Below, piece by piece: positions 32,129-41,513 of a stretch of DNA of 64,000 nucleotides (position 1 is its first letter; the number at the start of each line of letters is the position of its first letter). A program made the position numbers and the translations under genes. The notes below the pieces were generated by a model. The model worked only from the letters and a program-made list of their open reading frames with translations. It was not told the origin of the DNA and did not search any database. Source of the stretch: Ectocarpus siliculosus (Eukaryota > Sar > Phaeophyceae > Ectocarpales > Ectocarpaceae); the NCBI GenBank assembly GCA_000310025.1, contig FN649752.1, positions 1,062,350 to 1,126,349 on the forward strand, given 5' to 3'.

Positions 32129-32813
32129 AGGACCGGACGGGACGCGGCGCAAGCATTGGGGAAGCGACCAGCGCGCGCTCGGGACCCTCCATATAAGACC
32201 CTTCTTTATTCTTTATGGAAACATAATCTTGCAATTATATCTTGGCATTTTGACCCAAGATTTGCTCACAATATATTGCCGCGAAGATTTGCAGTATCGC
32301 GATTTATGGGGGAAATATCTTGAATGTTGAAAATGCGGCGTGTTGTTCCTCTCTTCTGCTTGAAGTTGAAAAAGGCACAACGGCCACTTGGTCCACAGAA
32401 AATGCCAAGGTGTGGCAAAAAGTGAGCATGACGCAGTTGTAGAAGGGGCATCCCTCCCCCAGCTGTATTGCCTCAACACTGTGGGTGGATACTAGCGATG
32501 GGCGCCTACCTGGGGTGCAAAATTGAATCCGTTGCCCACGAGCTCATGTCAAGCGGAGAAACAAAACTGTTCCATTGCTGTCCAACTGACAAGAAAGTGC
32601 ATCAACCCGAGGCCGATGACACCCATGCACGTATCTCATGATGTAGCAGGCGTACCGAGGTCAAACCTCCGGCGCTGTCATCTGCACCCACGGATTTGGC
32701 TCGGGTGCAAACGGATTGGGTGTGGGGTGATTCGATGAAGAGATAGAAGCGTCGCACACGACAGAGCAGTGTTGGCAAACCTTTCCTCCTGCTCTATTTT
32801 TCTACTTCAAAAT
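32129..32813. other. Unrecognised sequence between A1' and A1
   Basis: No gene. TTGACCCAAGATTTG (near 32256) recurs inverted near 41790-41805, beyond the right end of the nested element, which fits an originally continuous CAAGATTTG-rich stretch. Confidence 0.4.
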
Positions 32814-32820
32814 AAAGCCA

Positions 32821-33115
32821 GTATTTCAGATGGATCCAACCTAAGGGGGGAGGAGTCTGAAATTGGTGTTTATTGGAGTTGATGAGAAGTGAGCATTTAT
32901 TATTATGTGCCAAAGAGGATGTCTGCGTGCGTATAGAAGAGGAGGCATGCGCACCGAGAGAAGGCAGCTGCTCGCAGGGCATTCCGTTTGCGCCCGATCA
33001 CGTTGAAGCATCATCAGTGCTGGAGCACAGGGACTGCTAAACGTACGAGTGGACAACACTGCCAGCTACTACCTGTTAAGACGTTCTGTTCCGAGGAGCT
33101 AGTGTTGTCGTCTTT
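32821..33115 (+). repeat. Split direct repeat A1
   Basis: Identical to 40741-41035 (offset exactly 7920). Similarity starts near AATAAAG (32814) and ends at GTCGTCTTT. It presumably contains the 5' end and promoter of the element. Confidence 0.92.
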
Positions 33116-33670
33116 GCCGGCGGGGCGAAGACCAAGAATCTGGGCGACGGAGTCGATCAGACGTTATCGGAGAAGCGTCGACTACTTTGGTACGTGCGAT
33201 GTGTCGTGTGCATGTGGTCCCACGGCATAACAGAGAGCGCTAGCTGTTAACAGACAGCGGTCAGCGCACAGTGGTACGTATCGTTCTCCATGCTATGCAC
33301 GGGGGCATAGGCCAGACGAGCACAAATGCTATGTGAAGTTGGCGAGCGGGTGTATATGATATGTCGACGTTCTTGGGGGCTTGCTCGAGCAGGGCGATGT
33401 CTACCTGATGATGCTACTGCGGTGCGTGCGCTGATGTGCACGGAGCGGCGCAGTTTCAATCACAAGAATTACAAACCACGTGTGCAACACGCGACGGAGG
33501 ATATCATACGAGCATGCTAGACACAACCGAACCCCCTTTGTGTGCAAAGCAGGTGTCACAAAGACCGCTAGGAGCGGGCCAATTTGGTTTGTTTGTTTGT
33601 TTTGTGTACAAACTTCAACGCGTGCGTAGGCATAGTCTACGCGGCCAAGCGGAGGAAATACAGAATATTA
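33116..33670 (+). other. YR-element leader, first part
   Basis: No gene recognised; untranslated leader between A1 and the tandem repeats. Confidence 0.5.
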
Positions 33671-33671
33671 C

Positions 33672-34068
33672 GTCGCAAGAGCGGATGTAATTTCTAATTA
33701 CCGCAGTCTCGGAGACTGCTGTGGTCTGGTGGTGCTGACGCAAATCACAATTACCAAACAAGGCACAAGTTTGAGTGCAGGTCCTCAATCACACGACGAT
33801 GCGCGAGTATTTGAGTGCAGGTCCGTCGGTTGAAAGAGAAAAAATAAAATAAAATGGGTGGCCAAGAGACGACATGCCAACTAATACGTCGCACGAAGAG
33901 CGGCTGTAATTTTTTTTTTAATTTCCGGTACAGCAGTCTCGGAGACTGCTGTCGTGTGGTTGTGCTCTCATAAATCACAATAATAAGACGAGGCGCACGT
34001 TTGAGTGCCGGTCCTCGATCACACGACGGCACAAATATCTGAGTGCAGGTCCGTCGGCCCGAGGAAAG
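33672..34068 (+). repeat. Two ~220-230-bp repeats, each with a perfect hairpin
   Basis: Each unit starts ACGTCGCA and contains CAGTCTC-G-GAGACTG. In the second unit the palindrome extends to 11-bp arms (33930-33952, ACAGCAGTCTC-G-GAGACTGCTGT). Both units end with two GAGTGCAGGTCC-type direct repeats. They lie inside the leader of the YR element. Confidence 0.8.
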
Positions 34069-34069
34069 G

Positions 34070-35215
34070 TGGTATACAGTAGAGCGAGCTCGTACGCTGG
34101 TGCGTATGATGCCGGCTCACGGTCATTGATTGTAGACCAGGGTACGGGTCATCTGGAGATGAGCCGTGGTGGTCAGGAGCCGCACACAAGGGGCGTGGCG
34201 TGTAGGTCGCTGGTGTGGCTGCGAAAACGTATGCGGTCGTTATGATACATACGCATACTGAATGTTGCTCGAACCGGTTTGCACGTACGACTATGGGTCG
34301 TTGGCACGGAATAATCGGTAGAGAGTAAAAAAAAAAAAAAAAAAGACACAAACGCGATGTATACAAATGGTAATGGTACCGCACTGTATATACCGCTGGT
34401 TACTCTAGAGCCTTCTGATTCGGGTCATATGGAGATGAGCCCTGGTGGTCAGGAGCCGCACACAAGTTGCGTGGCGTGTAGGTCGCTGGTGCGGCTGGGA
34501 TACTGTATGCGGTCGTCATGAGACATACGCATACTGAATGTTGCTCGAATCGGTTTGCACGTACGACTGTGGGTCGTTGGCACGGACTAATCGGTAGAGA
34601 GAACAAAAGACACAACGCGATGTATACAGCTGGTAATGGTACCACGCTGTATATACCGCGGGTTACGCTAGAACCTTCTGATTCGGGTCATATGGAGATG
34701 AGCCCTGGTGGTCAGGAGCCGCACACAAGTTGCGTGGCGTGTAGGTCGCTGGTGCGGCTGGGATACTGTATGCGGTCGTCATGAGACATACGCATACTGA
34801 ATGTTGCTCGAACCGGTTTGCACGTACGACTGTGGGTCGTTGGCACGGACCAATCCGTAGAGAGAACAAAAAGACACAAACGCGATATATACAGCTATTT
34901 ATGGTCCTACACTATATATACCGCGGGTTACGCTAGAGCCTCATGCTGCGGTCATCTGGAGATGAGCCGTGGTGGTCGGGGGCCGCACACAAGGGGCGTG
35001 GCGTGTAGGTCGCTGGTGTGACTGGGATACTGTATGCGGTCGTTATGATACATACGCATACTGAATGTCACTCAAACCGGTCTGCACGTACGACTATGGG
35101 TCGTTGGCATGGAATAATCGGTCGAGAAGCACAAAGACACAACGCGATATACACCGGTGGTTATGGTGCCACACTGTATATACCGCTGGTTACGCTAGAG
35201 CCTTCTGGAAGCCAC
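34070..35215 (+). repeat. ~265-bp tandem repeats in the YR-element leader
   Basis: Four and a fraction copies. The marker GTACGACTRTGGGTCGTTGG starts at 34284, 34561, 34824 and 35088 (spacings 277, 263, 264). Each unit carries CTGTATATACCGC, a TATA-like sequence, once. A run of 18 A lies in the first unit (34327-34344). Such leader repeats could act as promoter or RNA-packaging repeats; this is inference. Confidence 0.88.
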
Positions 35216-35716
35216 CGAACGAGCAAAGTGTTGCATGACGGTGTGTGTAGCCGTTATATCGCTCTCCCGTGGCGCACCAAAGTGATGGCTTTGGTGCTGG
35301 CGCTGGTACGGGGAGCAAGAGCCAAAACACAGAAGGCTTGCATATGTGGAATGCGCGACAAAGAATAGGCTTCCCATCCGGTGGTGCGTGGTTCCCACCG
35401 GTGTGGGGATTGGGGGTTGCACCCTAGCGGAGTTAGTGATGCGTGTTGGCGGTTTAAGTGGCATTCACGCATGCTGTACTGGTGTATATGGCGCTGCGTA
35501 TCACTCGGTGTGAAATGCTTCGGGGGTTGCGAGATCCGCCTGCGCTGGTTGAAACACGGGCTACGGAACAACTACGCTGCGTGCCGGGTGGCAGGCGCAT
35601 TCCGTGTCGAGTTGTCGTTCTTACGTTCCCGATATAATATATATTTGTCCCCTTTGTTCCTTGTGATCAGGAGATTGATCGGTGCATCGGCGGCAAGTCG
35701 GCCGGGGGCGGAGAAT

Positions 35717-37174
35717 ATGAGCGGGGACGAGAACTCATCCGACGAGTCTATGATCGGCCGCGACGAGTATGAAGCGGAGCGGCAGGACAGCGCTAATGAG
35801 CGAGCCGTCATCAGCGCCTCGGTGGAGGACCTGAAGGCCGACATGGCGGCGAGGTTCGCGGAGGTGCTGGAAGCCGTGCGTGGTCGGGGCGGCGGGGCCG
35901 CCGCGGGTGGCGCTGCCGGAGTTGCACCAGCGCCCATGTATGGGGGCGCGCGTGCAGCTGCCGGGGTGGCGCCGGCGCCCATGTATGGGGGCGCGAGTGC
36001 GGCTGGTTACTCGGCCGGTCACGGGTTCCACCGCGTGGAGTCGAGTCCCGGGTTGCTGCAGGGCGCTGGTCGGTACGGCAGTGGAGGCGGCTTAGGCTTC
36101 ACTCCCGCGATTTCGTCCCCGTTTGGAGCGGGAGGCCTTAACATGGACTCCGGTGGGTACGGGATGGGAACGGGGGTGTCGCATACCCAGCGGCGGATGG
36201 AAAAGGTGCTCTCGGACCAGCGGGTGAACGCTTGGAGCTCGGCGAACAGTCGTATGTGGTGGGTGGTGATGGGATGTTTTCCTCCGAAGCTCGAGAAGCC
36301 GAGCCTGCAAGGGTTAATGCACGATAGTATTGAGGTCACGGACGCGGTCGCCGACATGCTCTTGAACTTCCGTGGCTTTGACCCCGCTGCCTTCACGCCC
36401 CGGGGGGCGGTTGGCGACCGTATCCCCATTTCCACACATTTAAGCCTCATGGCGGGGGCTTTTATCACCATCGCCCGCCGGGGGATCGCCGACGAACCGA
36501 GGTTGGTGGCGGCATCGCAAGCGCGGGTGGATCGTGTCGAAGCCTCGTTCCAGGCGGTCATCGCCGATGTGGAGCGGCACGCTCGGGAGAATTACGCGGC
36601 CATCCAAGCGCAGCACAACCGAGCCATCATCTTGACGTTCCTCGTCAAAGACATGGAAGTTTACACGCGAGAAGTGCAGATGTTCGCGGACGAGATGCAG
36701 CGGCGCTTCGTTCTCCCTCCGCCGTTGGACTCTCTCTCGGCCCCCCCCCTCCCGGCTTTCCCAAACATCGCGGCGTATCTCCGGTCGGGAGGGCTGATCA
36801 ATTCTGCTGTGCAAGGCAAGTCCGGCCGTTCGTCGGCCGCCGCAGCGGGCGCCGGGGGACGCAGCGAGGCCAAGGAGCAGGGGGTGTGCTACAAGTTCCA
36901 GAAAGACGGTAAATGTCGGTGGGGGCAGAAGTGCAAGTTCGCGCATGTGGCGCCACGGAAGGCCGGCGGAAAGGGAGGGAAAAGAGGGGGCGCGACTGGC
37001 GGCGGCGCCGAGGGTGGCGACTCGAAAAGTAGCCTCTCCACCGCCGCCGACACCAACGCCTCTGCCGCCGCCGCCCCAGCGAAGCGGGCCAAGGTGGGAA
37101 CGGCCGGGACGAAGACTCGCAGCAGTGCGAAGGGCGGTGCCGGCGGCGGCGCGAAGGACGATGATGACGAATAG
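35717..37174 (+). CDS. gag: YR-element Gag-like protein with CCCH zinc finger
   Basis: 485 residues from the ATG at 35717. The frame is open back to 35381, but the upstream part reads leader sequence and lacks protein-like composition. The N-terminus is acidic/Ser-rich, followed by an Ala/Gly-rich linker with a duplicated VAPAPMYGGA motif. The middle is helical and would be the capsid-like part. Near residue 391 a CX8CX5CX3H finger (CYKFQKDGKCRWGQKCKFAH) fits the CCCH RNA-binding class rather than the usual retroelement CCHC knuckle. The tail is Lys/Gly/Ala-rich and ends DDDDE. The stop is TAG at 37172-37174, followed in the same frame by the RT reading frame. Confidence 0.85.
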   Translation: MSGDENSSDESMIGRDEYEAERQDSANERAVISASVEDLKADMAARFAEVLEAVRGRGGGAAAGGAAGVAPAPMYGGARAAAGVAPAPMYGGASAAGYSAGHGFHRVESSPGLLQGAGRYGSGGGLGFTPAISSPFGAGGLNMDSGGYGMGTGVSHTQRRMEKVLSDQRVNAWSSANSRMWWVVMGCFPPKLEKPSLQGLMHDSIEVTDAVADMLLNFRGFDPAAFTPRGAVGDRIPISTHLSLMAGAFITIARRGIADEPRLVAASQARVDRVEASFQAVIADVERHARENYAAIQAQHNRAIILTFLVKDMEVYTREVQMFADEMQRRFVLPPPLDSLSAPPLPAFPNIAAYLRSGGLINSAVQGKSGRSSAAAAGAGGRSEAKEQGVCYKFQKDGKCRWGQKCKFAHVAPRKAGGKGGKRGGATGGGAEGGDSKSSLSTAADTNASAAAAPAKRAKVGTAGTKTRSSAKGGAGGGAKDDDDE

Positions 37175-39481
37175 GGGCGCGGGCCCTGCCCCTCGGGGGG
37201 GGGAGGGCCGTCTTTCGATGTGGCGGGGGGCGTGGTCTCGGGCCCGAGCACGCACCTCCTGCGACCAGGGGCGGCTACGGCGTTGGACCGAGGTGGGGTT
37301 GGTACTTTCGATGGCAATGATGTTAGGCGTATTGTTTCCATGGTACATGTTATGTCTCAAACCGTCGCGCAAGGCACACCACGTGCAACCGTACTTGCTC
37401 AAATCGCGGTGAAGTGTTTTCGGTTTTTGTCTCGGCATGGGGGAAGTTTTGAATGCATGCAAGCCATAGAAAACGGCATCGGGGTGCCGCGGGTACGGCC
37501 TGAATTTATTCGGTTTTGGTTTGGACGCTTGAAAGGTTTTCCTCACACAGAGACTGTCGCTGCTATTGTGGAACGTGGCGCCGTAGTGCCCGTGTGTGGG
37601 TCTGCCGAAATCGCAGCAGCGCTATCGTATGGTAACCACCGTAGTGTAGCCCCACATTCTGACACTATTCTCGGGAAAGTGTTTGATGACGTGCGGTTTG
37701 GGCGGGCGTTCGTGTTTCCAAAGAAAGCGGCCGAATCGATCCCGGGGTTGCGGCTGTCGCCGCTAGGTGTGGTCGTGTCGCCTGAGAAAATTCGGATTAT
37801 CCATGACTTGACGTATGAATGCTCACCCGTGTCGCGTAGTGTCAATGCCGACACGGATTCGGAGGCGGCGCCGAAGGTCGAGTTAGGTCACGTGTTGCGG
37901 GACATTGTGTGGCGCATTTTATGGTTGCGGAGGACGTACGGACCATCGGCCCGGATTGTGTGAAGCAAAATTGACGTTACGGACGCGTTTCGACAGGTTG
38001 CGGTTCAATGGTCGGGAGCTCCCGTGTTTGGTTACTCAGTTGGGGACTTTGTCGTGGTAGATCGGTGCTTGGTGTTTGGGTGGCGCAATTCGCCTGGCAA
38101 TTTTTGTGTCATGACCGCCGCGTTGGAGCACTCTCACAATCACACGTCTGTGGATAATGCAGTTGTCACTGAGCTTGGCCGGACGGCTACGAACCATGTT
38201 GAGGTTCCGTTACCTAGCGAACGAGAGACGCCACCCCCATTCCCCCCTGGGTGTCGCATCCCCCCCGGTTTGGGGGGTGGTCGTTCCGACTCGTTTTTCG
38301 TGCGGTTCTATGTAGACGATGGTATTCTTGTGGAAGTGATGTGGAGCCCGACTGGGGCCAGGTGTAAAGTAGCTTCCGCGTCGTGTGCATCGGACCATTT
38401 CCGGGTGTTTGGGGCGCGCGGGTCAAAAGACCCCCCCTTGTTGTCTCCGCGTAAACTTTCCTCGTGGCAAACAAGGTTGTGTGTGCTCGGGTGGGACATT
38501 GATACGGTGGCTATGACCATTTCGGTTCCCACAGACAAGCTGGAACGTCTGCGGGCGACCATCCGTGAGTGGCCCCCCACACGATGCTTTGCTTCTGAGT
38601 CCGAGTTGCGGGGGGTGATTGGTTCGTTGTTGCATATCTGTGAGGTCGTGCGGCCGGGTAAATATTTTGTTCGCCGCATGCTCAACCAGATGGGGCTGCC
38701 GCCGGTGCAATTGACCGCCCGGGGGGTGGCACGGAAACGGATCGGTCCCGAGTTTCATGCCGACATGCGGTTTTGGCGTCTGATGGTCGAAGGGGGCCTG
38801 GGATCGCCGTCGCGGTTGTTAACAGCCCCACTGGTATGTTTTTTCGATCAACCATATTCGTGTCTTTTGTGGTCGGACGCATCTGGCGATGCGATGGGAG
38901 GGTATTTCTTGCATGCCGAATTCCGTTCTGGCGTGTGGTGGCGTTTTGAATTTAGTCCAGAAGTACGGGAGAGGTTTCGCCAGCAGGCCGAGGGGCGCGA
39001 CGATCTGAGCATCAACATGCTCGAACTCCTCGCGATGGTAGTTGGCGCCTGGGTGTTCATTGTACAATCGGACATGAGGCCAGAATACGCCCGCAATAGC
39101 ATCCGTATGATGGGAGACAACTCTTCGAGTGTGGCGTGGGTGAACAAGTGTCGGGGGGGGAGCGAGCCCCGATCGGGGGCACTCATGCGTATGCTAGGAT
39201 GTTTGGAGATGGGCAGCGGATGGTGTTTTGAGGCGGCTCATGTTCGAGGGGTCGATAACACGATTGCAGATGGTATTTCACGATGGGAGCCGGCGACCAT
39301 TGACGCTCGTCTTCGCCTGTCCCGTCCCAATGTCGCCTGGCGCCAACAGGTCTTGAGCCAGGAGGTCGCCGATCTTTGTACCGGCGTCTTAGCGGCGAGT
39401 ATGTCCGCGAGTCAGTTGCGCAGTCGTCTCGACGAACTTACCTGTCGGGTTGGCGGGCTTGGTGTGCTTTTCGCCGCATGA
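37175..39481 (+). CDS. pol: YR-element reverse transcriptase-RNase H, with one in-frame TGA
   Basis: In the gag frame directly after the TAG; there is no in-frame ATG near the start (first Met near 37340), which suggests readthrough. RT: fingers segment with IRIIHDLTY (~37793-37819), motif A KIDVTDAFRQV (~37967-37999), FGWRNSPGNF (~38075), catalytic YVDD at 38309-38320. RNase H: Asp in WSDASGD (38876), Glu in INMLELLAMV, Asp in MGDNSSS, and HVRGVDNTIADGISRW. A single TGA at 37961-37963 interrupts the frame just before motif A; the frame is otherwise open and all catalytic residues are present. CGA-to-TGA mutation is a simple explanation. The 3' end overlaps the recombinase frame. Confidence 0.88.
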
Positions 39482-40464
39482 TTGGCGCGTCGGAGTACCT
39501 CTCGGGGGATGTGGACAGTGCTGGGCTGGAACAAGCCCTTTTGGAGTTTGTGGCGTGGTGTTGTGCAGATAAGGGTAACATCGCACCGACCATATCCGGC
39601 AAGCTCGCCGCGGTACAGTACTTTCATCGAGTTCACAAGCAGCTTGAGTTGCCTACCGGTGCGCCTCTTATCAAACGGAGTTTGTTGGGTGTCGCACGTG
39701 TTCACGTTCGAGCGGGTACGAAGAGTCGGATTCGTGTTCCCGTCTCGTGGGAGACGCTGTTGGAAGGACAGCAGTTGACGGCGTCGTGGGGTACAGGTGG
39801 CCGCGTGTTGTGGCTGTGTTTGGCGTTGTCGTACTTCCTGGTGGCGCGTTCAGATGAGGTTTTTGCCACACTGTCGGGACAATGCCACCAGGTGCATTGT
39901 TTGCGGCGTAGCGACGTCGCATTCTTTCATGGGGAGTACGTGCTTGCCCCGTTACACTGGCACAAGGTCACAGGAGTTCGGGTTCGGTTTCGCGGCCACA
40001 AGGGGGATCAGTCGGAGACGGGGGCGTGCGTTACACGGGTGCGCGATGTAGCACGAGGCGCGAGTTCTCAGATTGGAGCCGGTGGCGGTGCCGTGGCGGT
40101 GTTGGTGGAATTGATGGCGTGCCATCTCGCTTTACCTGAGGACGCCCCTCTGTGCTCGTTTCGCTGTAGGAGGAGCAATACGGTTAAGGTTTGGGGTTCT
40201 TCCAAAGCTCTTAGCGCCCTTCGCCAGATTGTGGAGAAGGCAGGTGGCGACCCGAGACAGGTCGGCTTGCATTCGTTGAGAATTGGGGCCGCCACCACGT
40301 TGGCAGCAGGAGGAGACGTACCGGACAGAATTATACAGAGAGAGGGTAGATGGAAGGAAGGTTCGGGTACGTTTAAAATATATACTAGGAATAATATGGT
40401 GGACGTAGACATGGTATCCCGTAAACTAGCGAAGGGGAAGAAGACGGAGCAGAAGAAGGGTTAA
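39376..40464 (+). CDS. YR-element tyrosine recombinase
   Basis: 362 codons counted from a TTG at 39376, in the -1 frame relative to RT/RNase H. The first ATG (39478) overlaps the RT stop as ATGA, but starting there would remove SRRTYLSGW, which is conserved in the second YR element (SRRTYTSGF). Expression by -1 frameshift or a non-AUG start is therefore likelier. An N-terminal SAM-like core-binding domain is followed by the catalytic domain: Arg158 (ARSDEV), His299-x-x-Arg302 (HSLRIGAATTLA), Trp326 (EGRW) and the nucleophile Tyr336 (FKIYTRNN). It would integrate the circular cDNA by strand exchange through a 3'-phosphotyrosine. The Lys-rich tail may be a nuclear-localisation signal. Confidence 0.93.
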   Translation: MYRRLSGEYVRESVAQSSRRTYLSGWRAWCAFRRMIGASEYLSGDVDSAGLEQALLEFVAWCCADKGNIAPTISGKLAAVQYFHRVHKQLELPTGAPLIKRSLLGVARVHVRAGTKSRIRVPVSWETLLEGQQLTASWGTGGRVLWLCLALSYFLVARSDEVFATLSGQCHQVHCLRRSDVAFFHGEYVLAPLHWHKVTGVRVRFRGHKGDQSETGACVTRVRDVARGASSQIGAGGGAVAVLVELMACHLALPEDAPLCSFRCRRSNTVKVWGSSKALSALRQIVEKAGGDPRQVGLHSLRIGAATTLAAGGDVPDRIIQREGRWKEGSGTFKIYTRNNMVDVDMVSRKLAKGKKTEQKKG

Positions 40465-40521
40465 CATACACGAAGGTACGGGCAAGGGGACAGAATGCCA
40501 TCCCACTAAAACGTCGATGTT

Positions 40522-40737
40522 GGTGGATGTCAATGGTATGGAGTACCATTGGGGGTCTCGGTGTACTGAGACGGCATTTTGTTAGGGCCTGCCAGTTGAC
40601 ATGGAAGGGGAACTTGGACTCTGGAGGAGAGAGGGAAGCGACCGGTGTCGTCCCCTCGTTATTGGCCAGAGAGTTACCTTCCAGACTTCGTGGAAAATAA
40701 TAATAAAAATGACACTTCGGAAAAAAATACAATAAAG
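40522..40737 (+). repeat. Split direct repeat B1
   Basis: 216 bp, repeated at 41298-41513 with two mismatches. Ends TACAATAAAG, a likely polyadenylation signal next to the A2 junction. Confidence 0.9.
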
Positions 40738-40740
40738 CGA

Positions 40741-41035
40741 GTATTTCAGATGGATCCAACCTAAGGGGGGAGGAGTCTGAAATTGGTGTTTATTGGAGTT
40801 GATGAGAAGTGAGCATTTATTATTATGTGCCAAAGAGGATGTCTGCGTGCGTATAGAAGAGGAGGCATGCGCACCGAGAGAAGGCAGCTGCTCGCAGGGC
40901 ATTCCGTTTGCGCCCGATCACGTTGAAGCATCATCAGTGCTGGAGCACAGGGACTGCTAAACGTACGAGTGGACAACACTGCCAGCTACTACCTGTTAAG
41001 ACGTTCTGTTCCGAGGAGCTAGTGTTGTCGTCTTT
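40741..41035 (+). repeat. Split direct repeat A2
   Basis: Identical to A1; starts immediately after B1. Confidence 0.92.
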
Positions 41036-41297
41036 CCCACCCACGCCACCCTCGAATTTTTTCCGATAGAGGGGGGGGGCGGGGGGGGGGTGTGTACTCA
41101 TAGTCGTGCATGCCGTAGTCGTTTGACCATTGGCNNNNNNNNNNNNNNNNNNNNNNNNNNNNNNNNNNNNNNNNNNNNNNNNNNNNNNNNNNNNNNNNNN
41201 NNNNNNNNNNNNNNNNNNNNNNNNNNNNNNNNNNACATGTCGATTCATGATTGCTTTTATTCCACGGGGAACTGGGTTCCGAGGGTCCGATTGGGGA
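41036..41297. other. A2-B2 spacer with 100-N assembly gap
   Basis: G-homopolymer-rich sequence before the gap (41066-41090). The gap (41135-41234) is exactly 100 Ns, probably a place-holder of unknown size. The spacer is not in A1 downstream sequence. Confidence 0.7.
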
Positions 41298-41513
41298 GGT
41301 GGATGTCAATGGTATGGAGTACCATTGGGGGTCTCGGTGTACTGAGACGGCATTTTGTTAGGGCCTGCCAGTTGACATGGAAGGGGTACTTGGACTCTGG
41401 AGGAGAGAGGGAAGCGACCGGTGTCGTCCCCTCGTTATTGGCCAGAGAGTTACCTTCCAGACTTCATGGAAAATAATAATAAAAATGACACTTCGGAAAA
41501 AAATACAATAAAG
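41298..41513 (+). repeat. Split direct repeat B2
   Basis: Copy of B1; marks the 3' end of the YR element at AATAAAG. Confidence 0.9.

Larger units (their letters stand above)
32814..41513 (+). mobile_element. Ngaro/PAT-type tyrosine-recombinase retrotransposon
   Basis: Organised as A1 (32821-33115), repeat-rich leader, gag, RT/RNase H, tyrosine recombinase, B1 (40522-40737), A2 (40741-41035), a short stretch with a 100-N gap, and B2 (41298-41513). This A1-ORFs-B1-A2-B2 order is the split-direct-repeat structure that defines PAT/Ngaro-like YR elements, which make no target duplication and integrate by recombination of a circular intermediate. A1 and A2 are identical over 295 bp, and B1 and B2 differ at two positions, so the copy is young. 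No methyltransferase-like domain (as in DIRS) is seen. Confidence 0.92.

Noticed and set aside
36440-37546. 368-codon minus-strand frame opposite YR gag/pol
   Set aside because: GC-rich antisense shadow crossing the end of gag and the start of RT; no motif.
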